Shown here: one piece after another, positions 33,038-45,637 of the stretch
Numbering within the stretch: position 1 is the first letter of the stretch
Layout: every line of letters starts with the position of its first letter
From: Nepenthes gracilis
Taxonomy: Eukaryota > Streptophyta > Magnoliopsida > Caryophyllales > Nepenthaceae
Direction: 5' to 3'
Assembly (NCBI GenBank): GCA_033239525.1
Contig: BSYO01000016.1
Span: 4,909,045-4,973,044 of the forward strand
DNA length: 64,000 nucleotides
Notes under the pieces: generated by a model
What the model was told of the DNA's origin: nothing
What the model saw: only the letters and a program-made list of their open reading frames with translations
Database searches by the model: none
Program-made: the position numbers and the translations under genes

Positions 33038-35801
33038 ATGGATTTGTCAGAAGATTGGAAATCGCTGTGGCCAATCTCATCAGTACACTCACCACCGCTC
33101 CTCCTTTCCAACCCCCCCTCCTCTACCTTGTTCGGCCCCCTTTTCTTCAATCCCATTCCCAACACCACAACTCCTCTCCTCACCTCTCCCTCTTCTCTCT
33201 CCCCGCCTATTCTCACTCCTCCTCCCTCCCTCTCTCTCGCCAGATTCCTCCAAACCACCACTTCCCCTCACTCCTCGATCCTTCCTTCCACCTCCTCCGC
33301 CATCTCCTCCGCCTTTGGCATGCACTACCTCCGAGACTTTACATCCTACAACCATAACCGCGTCGAGATCCTCCGCTGCCCCAACAACCGTATTCTCATT
33401 TTTTTCACTACTGGGGACAACCTGGACCGAGTTGGGTTCATCGCATTGTCCGTAAGGGATACGAATTTCGTGGTTCATCTTGATCCTAGTGATAATATCT
33501 TTATGTCTATGAATGAGTTTAATCATCGTATTTTTCTACTATCAGCTTGCCCAGTTAATTGTTCTTTTTCTTCTTCTGGTTCTAATGATGTTCATGTTGG
33601 GTTTTTGATGGCTTGTACGATGTATTCTGTTCACTGGTTCAGTGTTAGAATCAAAGGGCTTGGTTCAGATTCCGAGAAACCGGTTTTACTTTATCTAGGA
33701 GATAAGTTGTTTAAAAGCTGTGCTGTTGTGCATGCTTGTTGGAACCCACATTTACCTGAGGAGAGTATGGTTTTGTTAGAAAGTGGTGAATTGTTTCTGT
33801 TTGATGTGAATTCTTCTTCAGCTTCTTCATCGTTGTGGAATTTTAATGCAAGATTTCGAGGGAAGAGATTGAGACCTTTTTGGGATGAACTAGGTGGGTA
33901 TGAAAAGAACGGGTGGTTTAGCTGCGTATTTAGTTGGCATCCAAGAATTTTGGTCGTGGCAAATTCGAATGCTGTTTTCCTGATGGATTTTCGATTTGAG
34001 AAATGTCATGTAAGCTGTCTGTTGAAAATTCAGATGCTGAGTAATAATTCTTTGACTAAAATGGATAGATTTGTTGCGTTTTCTAAGGCTGGGCCTGATG
34101 ATTTCTATTTTGTTGTTGCTTCGGAACATTTCTTACTCCTCTGTGATATTCGAAAACCATTAATGCCTGTGTTGCAATGGGTCCACGGCCTTCATGAGCC
34201 AAGCTACATAACTGTCCTCCGACTGTCTGAGCTCAGGTCAAATTCAAGTACTGATGCACATAAACATCCCTCCGAAACAGGTTTTGGCATTGTTTTAGGA
34301 TCCTTTTGGAAGGATGATTTTAGCCTCTTTTGTTATGGACCTTATCCCCCACCTCCTCCCAAAGCTTTCTCTTCCAAGATATCAAAATTCTGTAATTCCT
34401 TTTATGCATGGGAGCTCCCTTCACAACTGTCATTATCTGGTTGTGATTGTCATTGTGGCAGTTGTCTCTTACGAATGGCATTTGCAAAGGATTATCTCCC
34501 TGAATGGACTGAATGGCAGGAGAAAAAGGAATTGGTTCTGGGATTTTATATACTTGACAAAGATCTCTATTCTCTATCATCCAAGCAAGAAGAATACGGG
34601 GGTTTTATACTTATCAGGTTGATGTCCTCTGGGAAGCTCGAAGCACAAAGATACTGTGCCTCTTGGAACATGGTACAGAAGAACAGAGCTGCCCATGAAG
34701 AATTTCCATTGCATCTTAAAGATTCTTTACTATCCCATATGGGCAATGAAGAGTATAAATTTGTCAAGAGATTTCAGTATCTGAAACTTGATTACCTATA
34801 TGGTCACTTGAATGGTGTTCTTGCTCGCATTTTGTTTTCAAATTCAAAGAGAGCTCATGCTATTGCAAGTTGGAAGAAATATTCTTCCGTACATTCCCAT
34901 GAATTTCTGTGTGAGAAGTTAAAGGTGTTCAGCCTTGGTGCACCAATATCATCCCTTTCAGTTGCTGATGTTTTTAGGGATATTAGTATGCCAACCACCA
35001 TATATGAGGTTGCTTCTAGAAGAATGTGGACAATGCTACCCATGGATATTTTAGGTTTGTCTTTCTGCGATTATAAAGAATGTTTTGGCTTTCTTATTGG
35101 CCAGAAGAAGATGTCCTTGGAATTTCTAACTGTTCCAGACCAAACCCAATTGCCTCCTTTCTTTTTAAGAAACCCATCTCGCCGAAGTAATAAGTGGTCA
35201 AGCAAGACACAGCCGGGCAATGATTTTGTTGGTCCGGTTCTTCCACTTCCTGCCTGCCTTGCACTCGTTGAGATTCAGAAAAATTCCAATTTGGAAAAAG
35301 CTAGGGAATTCTCATCTGAGGCAGCACTTTTGCTCCAATGTGATGTGGTTATGAATGCAGCCAAAGAAATAGGTGTCGTTCTTTCTAGCCATAATCTTCA
35401 TAAAGAATTTGCAGTCTCCCTTGTGGATGATAGAGAAGAGACCTGGCCTGCCTCTCAGAGTTCACATTCCTTCTTTTTATATAAACCAACTGCATTTTTT
35501 AAAGAATTATCTGACATAGACAGTGTTCAGAAAGATCATGAAGATGAGAGATTCACAATGACAATTGCCAAATTGCCTGAAAAACTAGCTAAGAAAGAGA
35601 TAGACTTGGTGGACATGGAACTTTTCAATGACTTGTGCCCGGTGGAGTTGAGGTTTGACAATCATAATATTACATTTGAGCCTGATGAATTGAAAGCCTA
35701 TAAGCTGTTGAAGAGACAATTCTCAAAGTGGCAAGATGGCTTTACTCCATATCAAGATTTTTGTGCAAAACTTCAGAACCAAAAACAAGATCAAGTCTTT
35801 G
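33038..35801 (+). CDS. TAF1C-like protein (Pol I promoter-selectivity factor subunit), long first coding exon
   Basis: One open frame of 921 codons starts at ATG 33038 in AACAATGG and reads MDLSEDWKSLWPISSVHSPP. I recognise the pattern of the plant proteins annotated as 'TATA box-binding protein-associated factor RNA polymerase I subunit C'. It includes HACWNPHLPEESMVLLESGE at about residues 231-250 and FSWHPRILVVANSNAVFLMD at about 302-321. Human TAF1C is part of SL1, which directs RNA polymerase I to rDNA in the nucleolus; the plant role is inferred. Residues 20-90 are Ser/Pro-rich and the centre looks like a beta-propeller without strict WD motifs. A donor (GTGAGT at 35802) suggests splicing to a short downstream exon; unspliced, it would stop after two more codons. 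It could instead simply end at the TAA at 35807-35809. Confidence 0.7.
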
Positions 35802-38800
35802 GTGAGTAATCTCACATCTGGCACATTGGATTTCCTACTACATGTGTTCATGTCATAGATGAAATATTTGGCTAATATATAAAATATTAGCCTATATATA
35901 TAAATGTTGACCCCTTGATCCTTACATTTTTCAGTACCACACACTATTCCGATGTGTTATTGGATCGACGATATTTCGCCATATGTTCGTCGATAGTCAG
36001 AATATAGGTTGATATATCCAATATTTAGTCAATATATTAGCCGATATTTTTCTATCATCTTACAATTATTTGAATTTTTTTTTTTCTGATATATCCGATA
36101 TCGATACATATTGTTTATTATGTGGATACTAATATTGCCGCTATTAATATCTGTACCAATAGCGATATTTTCATTCATGGGTCGATTTTATGGGTTTGCA
36201 TGTGTGTGCGAGTGTGCGCACATGAGCATGTGCCTCTGTGTGCACATTATCTTAAATGCATATTTCCTTTCTCATTATATTCTTCTTTTGTATACCTTTT
36301 CTGGGGTATGCTAGTTTTGAGTTAGACCTTGAAAACAATTGCAAAAGATAATCGTGTCCAATCGGCATCCGTATTTTGGTATACACTTATTATGAAGACT
36401 TTTAAATGGATGCCTTTTCATACATTTGAAGTGGTGTTGAAGATAATAGTGTGTAGGATGTGAGAATTGATTGATGGTGTTTATTGACTTGTATGCTGCG
36501 TTGTGACAATATGAAAAACTGGAGGTTGTTCCTTTTGCTCTCCATTATGTTCACCTTACTGCTTGCATCATTCTAGCCTACTCTATTTTTGTTCCTTGCT
36601 TGTCAACTTATTGCTTGCATCATTCTACCCTACACTAATCATTGTTTCTTGCTTGCATCCTTCTCCCAAGGGCCACTCTTGGACCTAGGAAAAACTTGAT
36701 CTTGAGTTGTGAAGTGGTAGATAATCAGTGGCATAATAAACGCAGATTGCTTGATTAATGTAAGATATGATGCATACTTGTTGTATTGGATCATCTATTG
36801 AAGCAGTAGTTGAGACGCTATGTAATGGATTAACTTCTACCAATTTGTTGAACTCATTTGGCAGAGTCAATGATAGTGCCATTTCTATAGGTAGCAAAGC
36901 TTAAAACTTTTAGAAGATTACTGCAGTCACTTTCCACCTGATTATACTGCAGATTTATTTTCCTCTGTCCTTCCCTTCGGATTCTGCCTTTAGTTTTGGG
37001 GTGGTTGATTTTTCTACTACTAGAATTATTGCCTTGATTTCTTTGACTCAATCTTTTTTCTCTGGATCCGTAAGAAAGATATTTATTGATCAGATGCCAA
37101 GATTGAATTACTGAATAGAAGTTACAACAATACAATTTTGAAGTCAGCAAAATCCCTATAAAGAAAATACAATGATTGATGAAATCCTTCCCCCGTGCAG
37201 AACTTGACAAGGATGGGTATTGTACTAATAATATGAATATTCCTAATGAGAGAACATGATATTTAGGAGTCCTTTGAAGATGAATTTTCTCAAGATTTTT
37301 CCGAACCTAACGAGTATCCAAATCATAGGTTATACTCGACACACCTTTCCTATATTCTGCTAGCAACATTGAACAAGAGGAATCACACAATAGTGAGTTG
37401 CATATTGAAGTGATGGACTTGGCTCGACTCCTTAAAGAACTTATCCAGATTATGAAATCATGACAAATCTTATCCACAAGGGCATGTTCTATTAGTTTTC
37501 CCTTTGATTCTAATATGTGGAGATCCTGAATGATTCCTAAAATGGGTTCTTTGAACTTTCTATGCCTACAATTCCTGGTAGTGTACTCATGCACACAATG
37601 GCATTTGAGGAAGAAATGTCTTGGGTATTAAAGCACAACTGATTCCTCTTCTTCCTTTTTGATTTGAGAAACTGACTATAGCCTCTGGCTTATGGCCTTC
37701 TATTAGATCTATGACAACAATTGGAATTATTGTTGATTATGCTTTACATAAATTGTTTTTCTCCACTGTTTTAATAGCAAAATCTGATTTAATTTAGTTG
37801 TTCTTTTATTATTAATCACATTTTCAGGCATTTTAGGAAAAATCTAATTTTTTAAAATGTTTTCGTTTACTAATTCTTAAATTATTTTTTGACAATGTTT
37901 GGTAGAATTAATCCTAGTGGAACTAGTTCCTGCTATTTCCTGATTGGTTCTTCTAGGCAGTGTCCTCAGAAAGTTTTTCCTATTTTCTATTATCTATCAA
38001 CCAATAGTTACTCCAGAAGCAAGCTATCTGTCAACAGTGTCCACTGCACTGGAGGTCCTTATTTCAAACAATAACATGGGTGACAGGTTAGAGTCTAATA
38101 GACAAGAATAATAATAAAGACAATCCTTTTATGATCATGGATGGCTATGATATGTAAAGATAGTCCCAGATTCTAATCTACATTTTATTTTAAAAATTAA
38201 GTATAACTTGATTAAATGGAGCGTAGGTGAAATAAGAAAACATGAATATACTGATGCATTTGACTTTTTTGAAAGATCAAAGCCTACATAATTACTCCAT
38301 TATGATACGAAGGTTATAAGTTTAAACCATAGAAATAATTTATTTATATTGGACGGTAAGCCTTTGTACCTCCCCAGAGCATGCAATGCGGAAGGTCTCA
38401 AACAGTGGGTACATTAGGTCACCTACCAAGCTTATAAGAGAACTTAGAACAAAGTTGGAAGAAAGAAAACTTAGAGATTCATTCTAAAAAACTCAAGTAT
38501 TGACTAGAATACCAACACTAAGTCTCTAATATATACTATAGAAAATGGAATGGACGAAACCAGAACAGAACAACTTAAGAAAAAGTTGTTTCTGTTCTAT
38601 TCTTTCATTTTGGACATGCAACATCCAATTACGAGTAGTTGGTAGTTTTATAACCGCCATTGGAAGATTACATTACAATGAGTTATCATCATGAATCTAC
38701 CAACTAATCCATCATTTGATAAGCTGCCAACTACTCATGACCCATATACTGTACATCAGCCAAAAAGGATGATTATCATCCTACCTTACCTAACATATAT

Positions 38801-39540
38801 ATTTCACAAAATGTAAATAAAAGCGAGTACCAACGGAAAATCTCACATTCTAAGAGAGAGAGAGGGAGATCATTTCAATTTGTTCCAAGTCACTGAAATA
38901 ATGGTTGTTACTGCTACACTTTGCATACTCAGTATATTCCATAATGTTTCGGACAGCTTGTTGTATTGATATTTTATGTCATTGCTTTTGTGTTGCTTTT
39001 GATTTACAAATTCTTGATGTGTGATCAGTAGTTCGTTATTTTAAGGTTAGTTTTTAATAATTTTGCAAGAACTGGCAATGGCATTTGTATAGAAGCAAAA
39101 GTTTTAAGTGATGCTAAGATCTTACAAGCTAATTTATTAGATTGACTATTGTAAAGTATCTTACATTGGGCAAGTAGCTCGATTTAAGAAGTCAAGATTA
39201 CGGTGGCTACTGAATTTTGTGGGATGAATGTTCATTGGTTATTGCCAAAAATGCTGTTACTAGGAGTAAATACTGTAGATTTTCTGTAATTTTGATCTCT
39301 TAGCAGTGGCAAGGCTAAAAAGCACGCAATTTAGAAAGTCTCCTACAGTGAGACAGTTTACAAAAAAAAAAAAAACATATTTTCTGTTCACATTTACTTG
39401 CTGATGGGAACTACTATGGAGATATATTAATTATCATGGTCTTTCTTCAGCTTTTGAAAGGTTCAAATTTCAGATGGCACTTCCAATGACAAGTTGGAAA
39501 AAATTTTCTCATCTCTCAAATAGATAAAAAAGGGCAGCCT
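35802..39540. other. Region downstream of the TAF1C-like exon, no gene recognised
   Basis: The strong donor at 35802 implies an intron starts here. 35870-36150 has dispersed GATATTT/ATATCCGATATCG repeats like a decayed mobile element. Short ORFs at 36854-37210 and 37307-37594 on the minus strand match nothing I know. AGAGAGAGAGGGAG occurs near 38855. I see no convincing terminal exon. Confidence 0.35.
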
Positions 39541-39559
39541 AAAGCATGAGGTTCCTACA

Positions 39560-40445
39560 TGGTATGGTCATCTAGGGTTTCTTGAATCGTGTGCAATCTT
39601 TCCTTTGTATTATCAATAGGTTATTTCTATGAGTTCTAAAAGCTGTTTTTGGAATGTCATCAGGGTGCTTCTTAATTTGTTGATATTGGGCTCTAAGGTC
39701 TAGTATGAAAAAGTGAGTGGCCCCATGAAGTTCATCTAGAAGGACATTAATAATGGTGATAGGAAATTTATTTTTTATGGTGTGATTGTTGAGTTGCCTA
39801 TAATTGTCCTCCTTTTTAACTAGTAGAGCTAAGGAGGCAAATTGAGTTGGGCTAGTTTGAATGACGGCTGCTTGGAGCATGTCAGATACTAGCATTTTGA
39901 TTTCAATTTTTGTGAAAATGGCTATATCTGTAGGGTCTAATTTTGATAAGTTAGGATTTAGGTGTTAATAGATTTTGTGATCATGGGTTCTTTTATGGTG
40001 GTGGGGTGGTAGGTTCAGCAAAAATGTCTTGAAATGGAGTAAGTAGTGTTTGTAGGGAAGGATGAAGGAATACCTGGTCTTCATATTATGATTTGGAAAA
40101 TGAAGCCATAAGACCTTCCCCAATAGTCAATATTTTCTGCAGATTGGCTCCTGAAATGCAAGATAGATTGGCCTGCTCAATGATGCCCTGCAGCTGAATA
40201 TGTTTTGTGTCCTTTTATGATGAGTTTTGCAATGTCTGATAGTTGAAGATAATTGGATTGTAAAACTTCATCCAATCGATTCCTAGAACTACGTCAAAAC
40301 TACCCAATGGTAACAACCTTAAAACAGTGGTGAAATCATGGCCTTGCAAAAGCCAACTGGAATTCTTGCAATCTGACTGAGCATTTTTGTGCCATTAGCT
40401 ACAACATAAAATTCATAATCGAGATGGGGACACAATCCAAAACTT
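39560..40445 (-). pseudogene. Element F protease C-terminus and RT N-terminal half
   Basis: Readable in two or three frames: a protease tail like LLPLGSFDVVLGIDW (about 40320-40270), a linker with LLTPFQDIFAEPTT, then RT 39895-39572 with MLQAAVIQTSPTQFASLALL, FPITIINVLLDELHGATHF and HPDDIPKTAFRTHRNN. It stops before the YxDD box, so the polymerase cannot be functional. Confidence 0.85.
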
Positions 40446-40449
40446 CACT

Positions 40450-41748
40450 AGTAAATCCTCAATGTAAAACAATATAAATCATCCCAAGAAATCAATGAGT
40501 TCACTCTAACTCGACTACTAATATTGTACTTGGTTAGCATACATATATATAATCCAAATTATGCCATAATCCGGTCGTACAATCAAAGATACGTGGACAT
40601 TGGTAAATTATGCAACCTCTTGGCCACAAATTACTAAACTTATACATGGCAAATATTAAAAGCACAGAAATTATTTTTCCGACAAACATTTGCAAAATAT
40701 ATAATTCACAGCGTCTTCTTAAATATTCTTTGGGAAGAACATCCACAGACCAAAACTTTTAAGTGGTTCAAACTTGTTAATCTAAAAGAAATGATAATGT
40801 AGGGTAAGCAAAATGCTTAGTAATTAAATAAAGGACAATGCAATGGATATAAGCATGATAAACATATGATAAAGAAATCATGAGTAAATGATAAATAAAC
40901 AAATGAACAAACAAACTAAAGGGCGAGATAGCCCTCTTAATAAAATAAAATCCGTTGAGGTCGGTTTACACTCTATAGACCAGGTTTTGTCCACTATTAT
41001 TGCCATTGAGTAGATCATATATGACCTTATCTTTATATATTGTGATATGTTATAATATATGTACTTTTTGTCACATCATTACAATAATTCATTTTGAATA
41101 AAAGTTGAAAAAATCTCTATGAAATGACATCCTTTCAAAAATGGAAAAAAAATGGATTCTTTAAGTATAGAGATTTAATATAATTCTTGCAAAATAAGGG
41201 ACATGCAAAAGAATTCTTTAAGGTTTTTGCCAAAACAAGGACACATAAATGGATTCTTCAAAATTCTTATAGAACACAAACATGAAAGAGTATTTTTTTT
41301 CAATAATCTCAGAATTTTGAATAACTTTTCATAAACATGAACAAATTTGCTTCAGAATCTAACAAATCCAAAGAATAAAGGACTTGTATGCAAGCTAGAA
41401 ATCAAAAGGAACATGGATGAACACTTGCATGTGACTTTGAAGCATGAAATCTCAAATTATGAACAATTTGAAGAGAAACTTAAGAAATTTCAGCAAAAAG
41501 AGTGAAAGATTAGACTTGGAATTCATTTGCCTTGACTTAAATTTGAACAACCCTTCAATATTTTGCTCCAAAATCTCTTCTTCCTCAAATATACTCATGC
41601 GTGAGTCATCTGCCTTGGAGACAACCTTCAAGCTTTCGCTACTATGATTCGACAATTTTGAAACCAAACTTGCAATCAAAATTAATAATCCACCAATTTA
41701 ATTTGATTCAAACATCATTATATAACTTTAGTGTTTGGATCTCATACA
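40450..41748 (-). repeat. Block H: probable solo LTR inside element F protease
   Basis: The protease frame breaks after STHSFLDSYIAS (41760) and resumes near 40445, with about 1.3 kb of non-coding AT-rich sequence between. On the minus strand, CTAAGCATTTTGCTTACCC resembles the conserved GAGCATTTGGCTCAC box of LTR G. The exact ends are uncertain; candidate edges are TG at 40463 and CA at 41748. Confidence 0.5.
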
Positions 41749-42404
41749 ATAGAGGCTATATATGAGTCTAGGAAACTATGAGTGCTCCCACTATAAGCAA
41801 GGATTGTAATAGGGTTCTTTCGGACTGCACCCTCTATCCTGATAGTGTTATGGAAGAGAGTACAGGAGATGGCATTAACAGAAACCTCCACCGGTTTCTC
41901 AAAATTGTCATCACATATTTCTTCTTCCAAAACTTGTTCTGTCGCAGTCATGTTGCCTTTCTTTGCATCTATGACCCAGAACAATCTTATAATTACATGT
42001 ATAACACAATCTCATGGCCTTCTTTGCTCTATGGTAGATTATTTGTGTGTGTGTGTGTGTGGGGGTTAGATTATGTAGGAAGGGTTTTATGTGTTTGTGG
42101 TGTTATGTTGGTTTAAGGTTTGTCATGTGAGTAAATGTTTGCTTGGTTGATTAAGCATTGAATCTGAAGGAGGTTTTGGTTTTTTAAGTAATGCTTCCAT
42201 GGAATGTTCCTAGAGTTTTGCAATATCAAAGGCTGCAGCAAGGGTATTGGGTTTTAAGACTTGAACCATTGATCGTACTTCATCTTTGAGGCCACTGATA
42301 AAACTAGAGACAAAGTAAGACTCCGTTAAAGAGGAATTAAGGCCAATCATCTGGGATTTGAGGCCTTCAAACTGCTCTTGGTAATATGCTGCAAAAAGTT
42401 TTTT
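41742..42404 (-). pseudogene. Element F gag C-terminal part and protease N-terminus
   Basis: The gag tail (about 42404-42130) reads YYQEQFEGLKSQMIGLNSSL and YFVSSFISGLKDEVRSMVQV, typical of chromovirus gag. The protease at 41984-41742 has AYSGSTHSFLD (the usual D-S-G is Y-S-G). A GT microsatellite at 42043-42060 lies between them. Confidence 0.75.
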
Positions 42405-44761
42405 GTTGTAGCTTATTAAATTTTTGAATCATATCTATAAGGATTGAATCTCTAAATTATATTAGTCATGATTAATTAAGCTAATATAATTGAAATTGAG
42501 ATCAAAGGATGTGAAAATTAGGCCAAAAGAGTCAAATTTTTTGAGCGGGTGATTTGGGCCTAATGTAGGCCGAGACCTGCCCTTGGCCCAAAAATCAGAA
42601 GCTGATAGCACTGTCGACCGCTTGATGCTTGCCTCGGTGCTCCCTTGGCGCAAAAATGTGCATGTATTTTCCAAGGAGTGCACTCGACCCTTGCCTAAGC
42701 ACCCAAGAGGCACGAAACTCGGAATAGCCATATTTTAGACCTCCGCTTGACGCTCACCCCAGCGTGCCCTTGGCGTGAATTCCAAAATCAAGAAATGTTA
42801 AGGCGGTGCTTGACCAATGCAAGTTGAGTATAAATAGCGCCGAGAGTTCTTCTACTACCATTTTGAAGCTGCGCAGAGAGAGCGAGAGAGAGAAATAAGA
42901 GAGAAGAGAGGGAGAATGCCGAAGAGAAGAGAGAGGAAGTTGAGAAGCTCCAATTTGGTGATTTAAAGCTAGAAATTTCATAAATCAGGCTGATGTAGGT
43001 GCACCTTAAACTCTTTCTTTCATTTGTTGTTATTTATTATCGTTTTATTTTAGTATTCTTGTTCTAATACTTGTCCAAGCTAAGATTTTGAAGTTAGGAT
43101 ATGAAAATCATGCATATCTATTGACTTTCTATGATTTTGTGGAGGAATTTCTCAAGAACTCATATTTATATATCCGTATCATATAATGTGTATTATATTT
43201 TATAATCTGAATTCTTTTTTCATGTTTGGAAAACATAATAATTGCTTCTATCTGTTCTGTACTTGAAATTTTTAATTTTAAGTTATTATATGTTTAGTTA
43301 AATATTGTACATGTTTAATTATATTTTGTGCATTTGCTAAACTGTTATTAATTTCCTAAATTTCCTAGTGCATGAATTGTGTTAAATAGCATGCTTTAAG
43401 AATTACCATGATTAAAAGAAAATGTAAGATATCATGAAAAGAGGAAACTCTACGGTATGTTAAGAAATGATAAACCGTTCTTTAGAAGGGTGAAAATTAA
43501 TAATTAAGAAGAAAAGTGCAGACTTTTCCTAAGTTAAATATTGGACCATGGATTATTTCAACGGATAGTATATTTTGGCATGTCTTAGTATATTATAGTA
43601 GAAGATCGATGTCTGAATATATGGAATCGCGGGTTAAGAAGCATCATTTGACTCCGTCTATAGAGTTATATATTGATGGCTCACCACTGATTTTTGAATA
43701 GGAGCGTATGGCCTTTGATTGCGTGGAAACAAATATAATTCAGGTTTCGATTGATCGCTCTTTTAGCTGGTACAGTCTACTAGCCTTGGTTCCTAAAGAA
43801 AATAAGTTTTAAGCATGTTTTGATGACTAAGACCAAGAGAGAACAATATAAGAAATCTGAAATTGTATCATATAAGTTTTTTCTGCATAGGTTTATGTCA
43901 TTGGATTCGCTCATGGTAGATTTGAGCATATTTTAATGGTTAAGATTAAGGAAGAATAAGATAAGAAAATCCGAAAATACATCATGTAAGTTTTCCTACT
44001 TATGATTCATGCCATTGCATTTTATTATGATCCCTACTCCTATCATATTTTAATTATAAAGTATGCATGTTCATTGGTATATACTGTGTCTTGCTGAGCA
44101 TTTGGCTCACTTCTTCCTATTTTACTAACTCCCTCAGATGAGTCACATGGGTCCTTGCCAGGCATTCGAGATTGAAGGATGGAGTTGATATGAGGTGTTT
44201 AAATTAATGAATTAATGATGGTTCTTGCTGTTAATGATTCCGGATAATGTTTGTTGCATTATGTTATGGTTAAACTGCTTCGGAAGATATTAGCTTACGT
44301 TTTGATTATTTATACAGCTTTAGAACGTGTTGAATGATATAATTTGATGTATTTTATGAATGTTTAAGTCTAGATAGCAGGTTGTATCGGTTTGAAATCT
44401 GCTTGGGCCTTATATTGCAATTGGGTATCATATTTCCTTGATTAGGAGTCGTCGATGATTTTAGTTTTGTTCGATCAAGTTTATGATGTTTATTTATTTC
44501 CGCAGATTATTATATGTTGATTATTGAATTGTACAGGTATCATCTCTTACTTAAAGTCCAATGTCATGATAATTGGATTGGTGTCGAAGCCACACAATGA
44601 TATGGCACATGTTTGGATCCTATGTATAATGATGTGCTATTCTATTTGTGGTTGGTTGTGGTATCGATATAGAGTTCACGTCTGAATATTATTTAACGGT
44701 TATCCAGTAAATTAATATCGATTTAGTATTAATATTATGATCAAAATTTGGGGGTGTGACA
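42405..44761 (+). repeat. Block G: probable solo LTR (about 2.36 kb) inside element F gag
   Basis: It splits the gag frame of F and ends GGGGGTGTGACA at 44750-44761, a common chromovirus LTR end. It has a TATA box (GAGTATAAATAGCG, 42828-42841) followed by a GA-rich leader and GAGCATTTGGCTCACTTC near 44097. Its start, near TGTAGCTTATTA at 42407, resembles the start of the element D LTR. No coding sequence or second LTR accompanies it. No target duplication was confirmed. Confidence 0.6.
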
Positions 44762-44765
44762 ACAC

Positions 44766-45350
44766 TATTAAAGGTTTGATCACTAAACTATTACATGCAT
44801 CTCCCTTAAAAATATCCCAATGAACAAATCCTTGTAGTGCATAGCCATGATACCTGACCTTTCCCTTTTGAAAACATGGATGCAATGTCCATCTTCTGGT
44901 TTTCAGGGATTTTATATAGGAAAAGTATTTGCTGCATTTTTGGTTCCAACCCCTTGGGTTTTCCCCATGGAATGAGGGAAAATCTAGTTTAGGAAGATAG
45001 TTGGGAAGTTTGTTAGAATCATGGTCACCTATAGGAATCCAAGGAGTGAACATAATTGGTGTTTCCGGTGGAGCAGTGAGAGTTTGCTTTATAGCCCTGT
45101 TGCTAGATTCTGGTATATCTTCCCCGTTTGATTGGAAAGACATTCTCTTATGAATTCTTCCAGAATTTTGGAGATGACTTGATGGAAGCCTTGATTCTGC
45201 TCTTGCAGGGTAGTGACAGTAGCAGCCTGGAAGGTAGCCAAATCATCTTTGATTACTTGTTGCAGGTGTTCTTGAGTTGTATTTTGCCATTGCTAAGTTG
45301 GTTGTCCATTTTTCATGATCTGGTCGTGGACTGAATCAAGAGTTGCTGAG
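44766..45350 (-). pseudogene. Element F gag N-terminal part
   Basis: The frame 45143-44712 includes KLPNYLPKLDFPSFHGENPR, then GWNQKCSKYFSYI, the conserved start of chromovirus gag cores, followed by a short frame to YHGYALQGFVHWDIF. It breaks at LTR G. Confidence 0.8.
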
Positions 45351-45371
45351 TGTTTCCGAGAGGGAAGAAAC

Positions 45372-45385
45372 CTAATTTTGATACA
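45372..45385 (-). promoter_or_regulatory. Degenerate primer-binding site of element F
   Basis: The minus strand TTGTATCAAAATTA resembles the initiator-Met form TGGTATCAGAG, three bases from a TG at 45389 taken as the LTR edge. Confidence 0.5.
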
Positions 45386-45388
45386 AAT

Positions 45389-45637
45389 TGTAATATACCA
45401 ATATGAGAATGGTAGATTACAGGTAATATAGAAAGAAGGAAAAAAAATTATGAAGTGATGGAAGAGAGAGAGAGTCTCAGAGAAGCCAGAAGAGGAAGGA
45501 AGAAGAGAGAGTTCAAGAGAATGAGTCGAAATCCTTGATGGAATCTGTAATTTCTTTTCTACCTGTAGACTACTAAATCAGTGGTAGAAGCAATGACATT
45601 GCTGACTAGTAACCTCCAATACAGTTAACTTGTAACA
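45389..45637 (-). repeat. Probable 5' LTR of element F (outer edge uncertain)
   Basis: It begins TGTAATATACC beside the primer-binding site and contains GA-rich leader sequence. A possible outer end is TAACTTGTAACA at 45637, giving a short LTR of about 250 bp. The 3' copy is missing, so the end is a guess. Confidence 0.4.

Noticed and set aside
33089..33526. Minus-strand Gly/Arg/Glu-rich ORFs opposite the TAF1C-like start
   Set aside because: They arise from the CT-rich Ser/Pro coding sequence on the plus strand.
36854..37594. Two minus-strand ORFs of 118 and 95 codons, considered as gene remnants
   Set aside because: No family pattern recognised and no splice signals linking them; kept only as part of the non-coding region description.
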